A stretch of 13,849 bases of DNA from Tritrichomonas foetus. Lineage: Eukaryota; Parabasalia; Tritrichomonadida; Tritrichomonadidae. This document shows positions 6,251 to 13,849 of the stretch, one piece after another. How positions within the stretch are numbered: the stretch's first letter is position 1; the number at the start of each line of letters is the position of its first letter. The notes under the pieces are model-generated. The model saw only the letters and a program-made list of their open reading frames with translations. It was not told where the DNA came from and did not search any database. The translations under genes and the position numbers were made by a program. The stretch lies in the NCBI GenBank assembly GCA_001839685.1, contig MLAK01001479.1, positions 1 through 13,849 of the forward strand. The letters are read 5' to 3'.

Positions 6251-9076
6251 ATGCTTCGCGATTTAGACGAATTTACGCAATCTGATCCACTTGGAAATGG
6301 TGGATTTGGTAAAGTATACATAGCTACAGAAAATGAGTCAGGCCAAACTTTCGCAGTTAAGTTTTTAAATCTCCAAAAAAATATTGATTCAGAGCAATCC
6401 TTTGGAAAAGCAATAGAAAAACTTGCATCAATTCAACACCCATGTTTAAAAACCATCTACGGCTATGTCAACGCCAAGCCAAGCGCGCAGCAACTTCCTG
6501 GCATAATTTCTGATTATGAAGTGAATGGAACTCTTGATTCTGCTATTTTGGAGCTTAAAGATGCTAAAGACTCCAAAGATTCAAGTGATTGGCTTGACTT
6601 GTCACGAAAACTCATCATTTTATTTGGAATTGCATCAGCCTTGAATTCTTTACATGAAAATAAAATTTCACATGGCGATTTAAAACCAACTAACATCTTT
6701 TTGACACATGAAAAATGTCCAATTATTGGTGATTATGGTCTTTCCGGTATTTCAACACCAGGAGAATCTATTACACTATCAGCTTTTCGTGCACCTGAAT
6801 TAATTAATGATGTTTCTCCAAATTCAAATTCAAATAATAATAATTCATTAAATATTGCATTCAGGGCTGCACTTGCAAATGAAAAAAGTGATGTTTTTTC
6901 TTATGGAATGATTGCTTATTATCTTTTTGTTCGAAAATTCCCACGTGGAAGACATGCACAACCACTTTTGAAAGGAATGCGTCCAGATCTACCAAAAACT
7001 ATTCCACACGCAATTAGGAAAATAATTAACTTATGTTGGAGTCATGAACCGCTTCAGAGGCCATCAATGATTCAAGTTATGAAGATGTTAATTGAGTCAA
7101 GGCTTGCTGATGAAGATTATGATGTTTCTAAATTCATGATGCAGCTAGAAAATAATTTATATAATCATACAATGTTTTCAATGCAAAGAAAAGAAGATTT
7201 GAAGATTCGAGTTTTACTGACTGAAAAGAATCAAGAATTGACTCAAAATATCGAAGAATTATCAACAAAAAATAATGAACTGAATAAGGAAATTGTTTCA
7301 TATCAAGAAAAAATTCACGAACTTGAAAATGAAATCAAGTCTCTCAAAAATTCTCATTCAAATCAATCAAATCAAATTGATGAAGAACTTATGAATAAAC
7401 TACGAGATATTGATTTTGATGGAATTATAAATAATATTGAAAAACAAGAGAAATTAGAAAAAAATGTTCAAGAAATCCAAAAGAAAGTCGATGATATGTG
7501 TAAACTGGAAACCAATGAAGATGAAATTCATGAAATTCAGCAAAAACTGAATCAATTTGAAAATAAATTCCATCAATTGAGGTTCAATAATTCAGAAAAT
7601 GAAAATGAACTTAACAGTGAAATACAGAATGAGCAAGTTACTAGTGCCATCAACAGTGAAATAGAAACGATTCGAATGAAAATCGAAGAACTTAATGAAA
7701 AATTTGAAAACTTAAGTTTGAATACTCAAGAACTTGCCAAGGATGTTGATATGGTTCAACAACTTCAAACTGCATTTAAGAACACAATAATTCCTGTAAT
7801 GACAACACTTTCATCTGGGTATCAAGAAATAAGAACTGATTTTGAAGATCAAATTACACAAATTACTCAAACCCTCTTTAATGACATTCCAAGTTCCCTT
7901 CAAACTATTGAGCAAAGGATAGATGATGTTCAAGAAATCATTGAATCAAGAAAGAACAGTAATTTTGCTGAAAATGGTTTAGTAAATTCATCTGAAGAAG
8001 CTTTACAGGCCATTGAAGATTTCCAAAACAAGATGAATCAAATAGAAGTGACAATAAACCTTCAACAAGAAGAAATAAAAACTGTTTCAAGAAAAATGGA
8101 TGGTATTTCATCCTCTAATTTATCAAATATTCAACGACAAATTAAAGAAATTGAAAAACTTGTTGGAAGTGTGTCAATTGGAAAAGACATACTTGAAGCA
8201 AATCTGATTCGATATGCAATTCCAGTAAATGAAGGAAGGCAACATAAAAGTGCAGGCTCAACACCAACCAAACTTTCACCAAGATCACGTTCAAAATCCG
8301 AGCCTCAATCACCAACATTACTCATAAATAAAGAATATGAAAACAACGATGAAGATGATTCTGATTTACATGTATTAAATTTCAATGATAATCAAAATAA
8401 TGAAAATGAACAGCAGGAGCAATCATCATCATCCAACAATTCTAACCATAAAGAAATAGTTCATAATAATATGCCAGAATTAGACTCAGATAGTTTTGAA
8501 TATGATTATAGTGATAACAATAAAAATGAAGAAGTTGATCGAGAAGAAGATAAGGAAGAAGAAAGTAACCCTAATAAAGCAAAAACTAAAAAAGAAGAGG
8601 AAGAAGAAGAGTTTGAAATTGAATCTATTGAAAATTCAATCACATCAATGAACAGCACTAGAGACAAGATATTACGCAGCAGTAATTTTAATCAAAACAA
8701 AAATGATCATCAAAATGAAAGCACAGACAGCGAAAATGAAGTTTTTACGTTGAAAGGAATGTATGCAGAAATTGAAGAGGAAGATCAACAAGATGTTGAA
8801 AATCATCAACAAAAAGACAATCAAAATGATACAAACAATGACAATGAAATAATTCATCAATTTTTGTTGGCTGATGAAAATGATATTTTAATTGAAAATG
8901 ATATTTTAATTGAAGACGATTTTATTAATGATGAAGAAGAGGATTCAATTGTATTGTCTATTGAAGCTGATAAAGAACTTGAAGCAGCGATCAAACAAAT
9001 CACAGAAGGAAGTAAAATTCTCCAAGATCTGAATGTTGATTCTGATGAAGAAGAAAACAAGAGTCATGACAAATGA
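6251..9076 (+). CDS. TKL-like protein kinase with coiled-coil and acidic Asn/Glu-rich C-terminal region
   Basis: A 941-residue ORF. The kinase domain spans about residues 8-285. Visible motifs are the Gly loop GNGGFGKV (15-22), AVK with Lys37, a candidate helix-C Glu56, catalytic HGDLKPTN (Asp143, Lys145, Asn148), DYG in place of DFG (Asp161), APE (181-183), the F-helix Asp214 in KSDVFSYGM, and the closing Arg270 in QRPS. All catalytic residues are present, so it should be active on Ser/Thr, though HRD is HGD (a non-RD type). An Asn/Ser-rich insert lies at about 188-200, between APE and helix F. Residues about 311-650 are coiled coil, probably for dimerisation. Residues 660-692 are basic and Ser/Pro-rich, and 695-941 are acidic and Asn/Glu-rich with a duplicated NDILIE. 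The substrate is unknown. The start has an initiator-like TCATTT 14 bases upstream. Overall the kinase domain fits the tyrosine-kinase-like group best. Confidence 0.92.
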   Translation: MLRDLDEFTQSDPLGNGGFGKVYIATENESGQTFAVKFLNLQKNIDSEQSFGKAIEKLASIQHPCLKTIYGYVNAKPSAQQLPGIISDYEVNGTLDSAILELKDAKDSKDSSDWLDLSRKLIILFGIASALNSLHENKISHGDLKPTNIFLTHEKCPIIGDYGLSGISTPGESITLSAFRAPELINDVSPNSNSNNNNSLNIAFRAALANEKSDVFSYGMIAYYLFVRKFPRGRHAQPLLKGMRPDLPKTIPHAIRKIINLCWSHEPLQRPSMIQVMKMLIESRLADEDYDVSKFMMQLENNLYNHTMFSMQRKEDLKIRVLLTEKNQELTQNIEELSTKNNELNKEIVSYQEKIHELENEIKSLKNSHSNQSNQIDEELMNKLRDIDFDGIINNIEKQEKLEKNVQEIQKKVDDMCKLETNEDEIHEIQQKLNQFENKFHQLRFNNSENENELNSEIQNEQVTSAINSEIETIRMKIEELNEKFENLSLNTQELAKDVDMVQQLQTAFKNTIIPVMTTLSSGYQEIRTDFEDQITQITQTLFNDIPSSLQTIEQRIDDVQEIIESRKNSNFAENGLVNSSEEALQAIEDFQNKMNQIEVTINLQQEEIKTVSRKMDGISSSNLSNIQRQIKEIEKLVGSVSIGKDILEANLIRYAIPVNEGRQHKSAGSTPTKLSPRSRSKSEPQSPTLLINKEYENNDEDDSDLHVLNFNDNQNNENEQQEQSSSSNNSNHKEIVHNNMPELDSDSFEYDYSDNNKNEEVDREEDKEEESNPNKAKTKKEEEEEEFEIESIENSITSMNSTRDKILRSSNFNQNKNDHQNESTDSENEVFTLKGMYAEIEEEDQQDVENHQQKDNQNDTNNDNEIIHQFLLADENDILIENDILIEDDFINDEEEDSIVLSIEADKELEAAIKQITEGSKILQDLNVDSDEEENKSHDK
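8879..8914 (+). repeat. 18-base tandem duplication within the kinase gene
   Basis: AATGATATTTTAATTGAA occurs twice in a row and in frame, duplicating NDILIE in the acidic tail. Recent slippage is likely because the copies are identical. Confidence 0.93.
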
Positions 9077-9205
9077 TTTATGATCTACTTCAGGCATTTC
9101 CTCAAGCAATGAAAAAAGTTATTAAATATTTATTATTTATCATTCTGGATGTATTTGAAAAAATTCTTATTTTTCTTCATCTGAGTACTTAATCATCTTG
9201 TGTAG

Positions 9206-9241
9206 ATAATCATTTTCATAATCATTTTCATAATCATTTTC
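9206..9241 (+). repeat. 12-base tandem repeat, three perfect copies
   Basis: ATAATCATTTTC is repeated three times without change in the spacer between the kinase and Sel1-repeat genes, about 130 bases after the kinase stop. Confidence 0.95.
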
Positions 9242-9615
9242 CAATGAGATATGAAGTGAAATGTCAAATCAATGTCTAACATTGACATGTGTGAAAATTG
9301 AATTATTCCATGTGAAGTGATCTTTTCATGTTAATTGTTGCATTTCGCCATAGAATATGCTCTTAGAGTGAACACTTCTTTTTGAGATCATCAAGAAAGA
9401 TCTTTAATCACACGCCAAGGCTACCTCTACTGTCTGAATGATTAGAAGGGGTTCATAAACTCACATCACATTTTCACTTTTTAAATTAAATTGAATGAGT
9501 CAATGAGCATCAATTGCTTACAAAAAAAAAGCTATCGCCAAGACAAGAAATTGATGCAATTGATTTCACTTCAGTGAGCCAGAAGGCAAAGTTAAAAAGT
9601 CAATTCGAGAACTAC

Positions 9616-9624
9616 TCAAAAAGT
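9616..9624 (+). promoter_or_regulatory. TCAAAAAGT motif upstream of the Sel1-repeat gene
   Basis: Lies 76 bases before the ATG, inside the 14-mer ACTACTCAAAAAGT, which is repeated exactly at 5617-5630. ATAACGCTCC follows directly. No good initiator was found closer to the start codon, so the leader of this gene may be longer than usual. Confidence 0.35.
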
Positions 9625-9699
9625 ATAACGCTCCCATGAGTTCAATATTTGTCAAGTGTTTAATTATGCCATTTTTCTGTGTTAATATGGTCTGAAATT

Positions 9700-11796
9700 A
9701 TGAATAATGACCACATAAACACAGAAAAAATAGTTTTGAATTTAAAGTTTATCGTTCATTCTTTTATGTGTGATTTTAATTGCCCAAATCTACTGAATTT
9801 AGATGATCTATTGGCACAGGAATTAAATCTTCCAGGTTTAGAGTTGCTTGATTTTGATGAACAAATTCGAGTATATTTGGCAACATCTCGAAATTTGAAC
9901 GCTATTTATTTTTTAGCAAGAAATTATTTTTTACACAATTTTCGAATGAACCATTGTTTTAATCTTTTTGAATACACAGCAGAAAACAATATTTTCCAGT
10001 CTTTTTATTTTTTAGGAAAATTTTATTATGAAGGAATTTCCCCCATCAAAAAAGATTCTAAAAAAGCTGAAGAATACTTTTTAAAATACATTAAATCATA
10101 TTCGAAAGTTTCATCAAATCAAAATCAATCAAAAGACGAGAATCCAACAAATAAAGAGGATCCAACAAATAAAGAGAATCCAACAAATAATTTTGAAAAA
10201 GAGTCATATTTAATGTTTTCTTATTCATATTTTTATTTAGGTTATATTTATGAAGATAATTATGACAGTGAAAAAGCTTATTCAATGTTTCAAAAGTCAG
10301 CATCACATGAAAACTTTGATGCTGTTGCAAAATGTGCATATTATCAACAATTTGGAATAATTAACATCGAACCAAACTATCTTGAATCTATGAAAGCATA
10401 TTATCATGCATCAGAAAAAGGCAGCACTTTAGCACTTTCTATTCTTGGTTTTAACATTGATCGAGGAGTTGGTTGTATAGAAGATAATATGAAAGCATTT
10501 GAATATTACAGCAAATCAGCAATTCGAGGAAATTTAGTTGATTCTCTAAATGCAGGCTTATTATTACGTTTTGGTCGAGGTATTNAAATTGATAAAGAAC
10601 AAGGAATTGACTTAATATATGCTAGTTATCAAGCAATACGTGGCAAAATCGATCCCAAATCATCCATATATTCAAGAATATTTCAAATAATTGAAGATAA
10701 AGCATGTGAAATATCCCATACATTCACAGAACAAGAAAAGAATCAAAATCGCCTATTTAATTCATTTTGTTCAAGAAAATGTGATATTGCTATTATGATA
10801 GGATTGATCGGCCTTATTTTTAATGGTTATGGTCTTCGAGATCAAGATGATCGTGGCTTTAATTGTTATCTTAAATCATATCTCCTTCATGATTCTATTG
10901 GAACAAGAAACCTTTCATTTATGTATGAAAAAGGAAAGTACATTGAAAAAGATCTCAAGCAAACCAAATATCTAACCGAACTATCACTTAAGAATAAATT
11001 TATTTATCTGAGTGGGACAAATTACGAAAGAGCCGGATTTGTATTTTTTGAAGGAAAAGTTTGTAAACGAAGTATAGCAAATCAAATCAAAGGTCTCATT
11101 TATTTAAAGAAAGCCCTTCAATTTGGATTTACTTCTGTTTATGATGAATATCAAACGAAATATCGATCTTTTTTTAAACAGAAAGATACAACAGTCCAAA
11201 TTACGAGTGTTTCACAAGATTTAGCAGATAAATCTTATTCAATTTTAACTAACAATGAATCTTCTAATTCACAGAAACAAGAAGCTATGCATTTTTTATG
11301 TAATAATTCTGATCTTCTCTGTAATTATCTTCTTGGAAAATCTCTCATTTTAGGCAATTTTATTCATGATATCGAAATGGGCAAACAATTAATCGAACAA
11401 GTTTTATCAGCAGGCTATATAGATGCAGATGGAATCGATATTTGTTATGATTGTGCAGTAATGATGGATAAACAGTATTATTTGAAAAAAGACACAAGGG
11501 AAAAAGATTTATTGATGGCAATTTTAGAAATAGGTGATAAATATGGAGTTAGTTCTATTTCCAGCATGTATGGATATGCTATGAATGAATTAAGTAACTA
11601 TTCTACTGAAGATGCAATGTTAAAATATAGACGATGTGCATTAAACAGTGTTTTCAAAAGTGATTATGCAAGTTTCCTCATTTCACATTATTCTGACATT
11701 TCCAAGATTCGTGAAGCAGCAAGAAATTATAAAATGGAGAATAAAATGGATGATTATAAACTTCTTAAACAAAGTATTAAGAATATAATGAATTGA
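9700..11796 (+). CDS. Sel1-like repeat protein
   Basis: The open frame begins earlier, but the first ATG is at 9700, giving 698 residues; the upstream GTG at 9679 is unlikely to start translation in a eukaryote. The protein is made of Sel1-like (TPR-related) helical pairs. Clear units show the A..LG..Y..G....D..KA..Y..KA pattern, at about residues 100-135, 174-205, 235-276, 277-312 and again about 360-500. Examples are FYFLGKFYYEGI then KKAEEYF, and ILGFNIDRGVGCIEDNMKAFEYYSKSA. Sel1 arrays act as protein-binding scaffolds, for example in ER-associated degradation and signalling; no specific partner can be assigned. There is no signal peptide or membrane segment, so it is probably cytosolic. 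A three-unit insert of a PTNKE-type repeat sits at about 148-164. Codon 296 is NAA (N at 10585), which could be Lys, Gln, Glu or a stop. Confidence 0.88.
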   Translation: MNNDHINTEKIVLNLKFIVHSFMCDFNCPNLLNLDDLLAQELNLPGLELLDFDEQIRVYLATSRNLNAIYFLARNYFLHNFRMNHCFNLFEYTAENNIFQSFYFLGKFYYEGISPIKKDSKKAEEYFLKYIKSYSKVSSNQNQSKDENPTNKEDPTNKENPTNNFEKESYLMFSYSYFYLGYIYEDNYDSEKAYSMFQKSASHENFDAVAKCAYYQQFGIINIEPNYLESMKAYYHASEKGSTLALSILGFNIDRGVGCIEDNMKAFEYYSKSAIRGNLVDSLNAGLLLRFGRGIXIDKEQGIDLIYASYQAIRGKIDPKSSIYSRIFQIIEDKACEISHTFTEQEKNQNRLFNSFCSRKCDIAIMIGLIGLIFNGYGLRDQDDRGFNCYLKSYLLHDSIGTRNLSFMYEKGKYIEKDLKQTKYLTELSLKNKFIYLSGTNYERAGFVFFEGKVCKRSIANQIKGLIYLKKALQFGFTSVYDEYQTKYRSFFKQKDTTVQITSVSQDLADKSYSILTNNESSNSQKQEAMHFLCNNSDLLCNYLLGKSLILGNFIHDIEMGKQLIEQVLSAGYIDADGIDICYDCAVMMDKQYYLKKDTREKDLLMAILEIGDKYGVSSISSMYGYAMNELSNYSTEDAMLKYRRCALNSVFKSDYASFLISHYSDISKIREAARNYKMENKMDDYKLLKQSIKNIMN
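10138..10191 (+). repeat. 18-base tandem repeat, three copies, within the Sel1-repeat gene
   Basis: Units GAGAATCCAACAAATAAA, GAGGATCCAACAAATAAA and GAGAATCCAACAAATAAT encode a repeated E(N/D)PTNK linker between Sel1-like units. The first two copies differ at one base and the third by its last base from the first. Confidence 0.93.
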
Positions 11797-12532
11797 ATCA
11801 AATATATTGAAACTATTAAATTTGACTTAAAGTTTTATTACTTTTAACGAATTTTTTCCTTTTCAGATATTTCCTCTTTTTCATAACCTAGAGTGATCCT
11901 CATTTTGTTGTTTTAAAGACGATCCCAAATTAAAATAGATGATTTTTTGTTGTTTTAATGATTATTTTTGAATCACCAAAACTGGATATCAATTGAATGA
12001 GAGGTATATTCCCTGGTTTAAAGGCGAGAATGAAAACTCAAACTCAAGTTCTTCATTTTCCCTGTTATTCAGAAATATCTTTTTACAATTAATTTAATAT
12101 TTTACATAACAATTAAAAATGAAAATGAAATAGCTTTATCTCGAAAACCCACAATTAAAAAATCTTTTTCCGATGGTGGCAAAAAATAATATGAATATAT
12201 AAAGATAGCATACCTATTGAGAATTTGAAAGATCCCACAATGGGCAGTAAAAAGCATCGGAAGTTCATTTTCTGAACGTTTTTAACTTTTTCGAGAAGTT
12301 CCGAAGTCTTATTGCAGGTTTTTGATGATAATCAAAACATATTGAGGATTAAACTGAACAAATCTGCAGTGTGATTTCACAATTATCACTTCATGATCAA
12401 ATTTGATAACTTAAATCGATTCGCGAATATTTTTGAAATGACATAATAATAATAATAATAATAATAGATATCACTAAAGAATTCGAGTTTCAAAAGTGAT
12501 TATTTGATTTTGAGTAGATGCGCCAAAAATAG
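11797..12532. other. AT-rich spacer after the Sel1-repeat gene
   Basis: No intact or clearly decayed gene was recognised. It holds a 14-mer TTTTGTTGTTTTAA at 11903 and 11945, CCTATTGAGAATTT at 12213-12226 (also at 5633-5646), and the ATA microsatellite. Confidence 0.5.
12443..12466. repeat. ATA trinucleotide microsatellite, 8 units
   Basis: Eight perfect ATA units in the gene-free region about 65 bases before copy B. Likely length-polymorphic. Confidence 0.95.
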
Positions 12533-12794
12533 TGTTTTTCGATTTTTTCGTACGTTAAGCAATCTGCTTGTATACCTTTGACTGTTAAAAATGATTTTGC
12601 AATTGAAAGAAGGATAGAATATGAATGGAAGTTTGCATTTCAATATGATCTTGAAGTAGAGTTTTCTGTTCAATGATTGAGGCATCTTTGAAAATTTATT
12701 AGAAAAAGTTCATCAACATAGAAACATTTCTGAAAAACAATTTATATTTTCAAAGATGTATACAAACTAACTAGCTCTAGATGTAGAAGACTAT
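12533..12794 (+). pseudogene. Degraded remnant of the same unidentified family, copy B
   Basis: A frame open from 12533 to a TGA at 12674 (47 codons, for example NDFAIERRIEYEWKFAFQYD) is followed, after a one-base shift, by a second frame from 12681 to a TGA at 12795, interrupted by TAA at 12768. The second part contains FENLLEKVHQHRNISEKQF, matching copy A near 511. The break looks like one lost base, because copy A has one more base just before CTTTGAAAAT. The left end, TTTCGTACGTTAAG at 12546-12559, recurs exactly at 13814-13827, where another copy appears to begin. No function can be assigned. Confidence 0.45.
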
Positions 12795-13058
12795 TGAGAG
12801 ATCTAAATGAATAATTGTTGATATTATTGTCATCTAAAAATTATTTAATTGTAATCCTATTAATAATATATAAATATTATAATTTAAAAATCAAGATACA
12901 GAGAAAACCAAATCCAAAAAAAAATTGTGAGAAAAAAATAAACCCCACAGAAATTTCTGAGAATTATTGAGATAAAAAGTGATTTTATAGCATTAATATC
13001 TTGATTATTTCTTATCATAAATCGTGCTTTTTATTATCATATGACCCTCCATCGAAAA
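12795..13058. other. Very AT-rich spacer
   Basis: Poly(A)- and TA-rich stretch between copy B and the possible minus-strand remnant. I see nothing supportable in it. Confidence 0.5.
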
Positions 13059-13400
13059 TTATAATGTTTTCCAAAATACAAAAATGAAGTATAAAAAAAA
13101 TATTAATAATTTTGATATAAATAAAAAAAATTTAGGCATCAATGAGAAGATTACGAATGTTTTGCCATCTAAATGGCGAGTCATCAGAAAATTCACTTGG
13201 CATCGAGTCTGGAAAAAAACATATTGGATTCCATTTTTCTTGATTTGGTCTTTCAATCGTTGTATCTGTATCCCTGCTTGAGAATGTGCTGTTGAGGACT
13301 GCCAGTCTATTTTCTTCATATACTAAAATTTTATGACAGAAAAGATTTCAATACATTCATATTTGTCAAATGGAAATTGAATTAATTCAACATCACTGAG
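13059..13400 (-). pseudogene. Possible minus-strand gene remnant
   Basis: On the minus strand an 86-codon frame runs from 13319 to 13059, with coding-like text such as DWQSSTAHSQAGIQIQRLKD and FFQTRCQVNF. In the same frame, just upstream, 25 more codons are open from 13400 to 13326 (including VELIQFPFDKYECIEIF), separated by a single TAG at 13323-13325. Two consecutive open pieces in one frame suggest a decayed coding region rather than chance, but the last 28 residues are hydrophobic low complexity and may be spurious. Not recognised. A plus-strand ORF overlaps it and looks like its shadow. Confidence 0.3.
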
Positions 13401-13421
13401 TTAAAACTATCAAAATTTTCG

Positions 13422-13441
13422 CGATTTTTAATTAAAAATCG
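13422..13441. repeat. Perfect 20-bp palindrome
   Basis: CGATTTTTAA followed by its exact reverse complement, 20 bases upstream of the possible minus-strand remnant. Mostly A/T, so some chance of occurring randomly. Confidence 0.85.
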
Positions 13442-13813
13442 ATAGAAGAAGTGTAAATAGAATTATGGGAAGCAGTATTATAATCTTTGTGATTCTTGGA
13501 AAAAAAGCTTCTCACAATTTTTTTTTAGGCTTTCTCCAAAATCGCTCTTTTTTCGGTTTAATTGTTGCAAAATTTCAAAACTATGAATAAATATGGCTCA
13601 TAACTATAAAAAATAGATTTAACAATTGACTGAAAGCTGTTCACCCGAAAACTGAAACAATAGCTTCTTCAGAATCATTTTCGAAATATTTTTGAATTCG
13701 GCCATTTGCGAAGTTTGCGATAAGGGAAATTTTCGTCATTCTTTTAGCTATTTGGGTTTTGATTTTTGACTGATGGTATTAAGTAATACTGATGATAAGG
13801 ATCATTTTAGTGA

Positions 13814-13849
13814 TTTCGTACGTTAAGACTATTTGGTTTGTATACATCT
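13814..13849 (+). repeat. Start of a third copy of the copy-B repeat, cut by the window edge
   Basis: TTTCGTACGTTAAG is identical to 12546-12559 and is followed by a related stretch ending in GTTTGTATACATCT, which resembles TTGTATACCTTTG at 12568-12580. The copy continues beyond the window, so its length and coding state cannot be judged. Confidence 0.5.

Larger units (their letters stand above)
9077..9699. other. Spacer upstream of the Sel1-repeat gene
   Basis: Contains the 12-base triple repeat, a short inverted repeat TCAATGT/ACATTGA around 9270-9286, the 14-mer AAATTGATGCAATT (9548-9561) shared with the gene 1 upstream region, and one TCAAAAAGT. Short ATGs at 9666 and 9687 reach a TGA within a few codons. 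No gene was seen. Confidence 0.55.

Noticed and set aside
9679..9699. Seven extra N-terminal codons of the Sel1-repeat gene starting with GTG
   Set aside because: A GTG start is not expected in a eukaryotic nuclear gene; the first ATG is at 9700.
11903..11958. Repeated 14-mer TTTTGTTGTTTTAA
   Set aside because: T-rich simple sequence; likely chance or slippage without function.
12213..12226. CCTATTGAGAATTT shared with 5633-5646
   Set aside because: A 14-base match, but of low-complexity AT-rich type, with no similar flanks and no shared position relative to a gene.
13084..13281. 65-codon plus-strand open frame
   Set aside because: Overlaps the more protein-like minus-strand frame and begins in a poly-Lys/Asn stretch created by A-rich DNA.
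1..13849. Spliceosomal introns
   Set aside because: The trichomonad 3' splice signal ACTAACACACAG was not seen, and the four main frames are continuous without it.
1..13849. tRNA or rRNA genes, CRISPR array
   Set aside because: No cloverleaf-like GC stems, conserved rRNA sequence or regularly spaced repeats were seen by eye.

Overview
The window looks like a gene-sparse stretch of a parabasalid (trichomonad) nuclear genome, most likely a Tritrichomonas-type organism. The reasons are: four long intronless ORFs; very AT-rich spacers; no bacterial ribosome-binding sites; initiator-like TCA-T/C-T motifs only 8-14 bases upstream of two start codons, as in Trichomonas vaginalis core promoters; one stop codon read as TAAA, the trichomonad poly(A) context; and protein types common in trichomonads (a TKL-like kinase with a long coiled-coil tail, a Sel1-repeat protein, a coiled-coil protein of a familiar trichomonad type). 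The species call is inference; no rRNA or organism-specific marker is present.

Layout: 1-1064 is a spacer with a 20-bp palindrome and the degraded remains of an unidentified gene (about 495-896). Gene 1 (1065-1880, +) is a small predicted type I membrane protein. 1881-2740 is a spacer between convergent genes with short coding-like scraps and an inverted repeat. Gene 2 (2741-5434, -) is an 897-aa acidic, low-complexity and coiled-coil protein. 5435-6250 is a divergent intergenic region carrying several copies of the motif TCAAAAAGT. Gene 3 (6251-9076, +) is a protein kinase fused to coiled coils and an acidic Asn/Glu-rich tail. 9077-9699 is a spacer with a triple 12-base tandem repeat and another TCAAAAAGT. 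Gene 4 (9700-11796, +) is a Sel1-repeat protein whose ATG lies 21 bases inside the longest open frame. 11797-13849 is a 2-kb region without an intact gene. It holds a second degraded copy of the family seen near 500, a possible minus-strand gene remnant, and a third fragment cut by the window edge.

The four genes show no operon-like logic. They are monocistronic, on both strands, and have unrelated predicted roles: cell surface or endomembrane, coiled-coil scaffold, kinase signalling, and a repeat-scaffold or adaptor. The most notable non-genic signals are the fossil gene family and the 9-mer TCAAAAAGT. By hand scan the 9-mer occurs five times, always between genes and always upstream of genes 2, 3 and 4. 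I found no evidence of a wholly new system such as a defence locus or intact mobile element.
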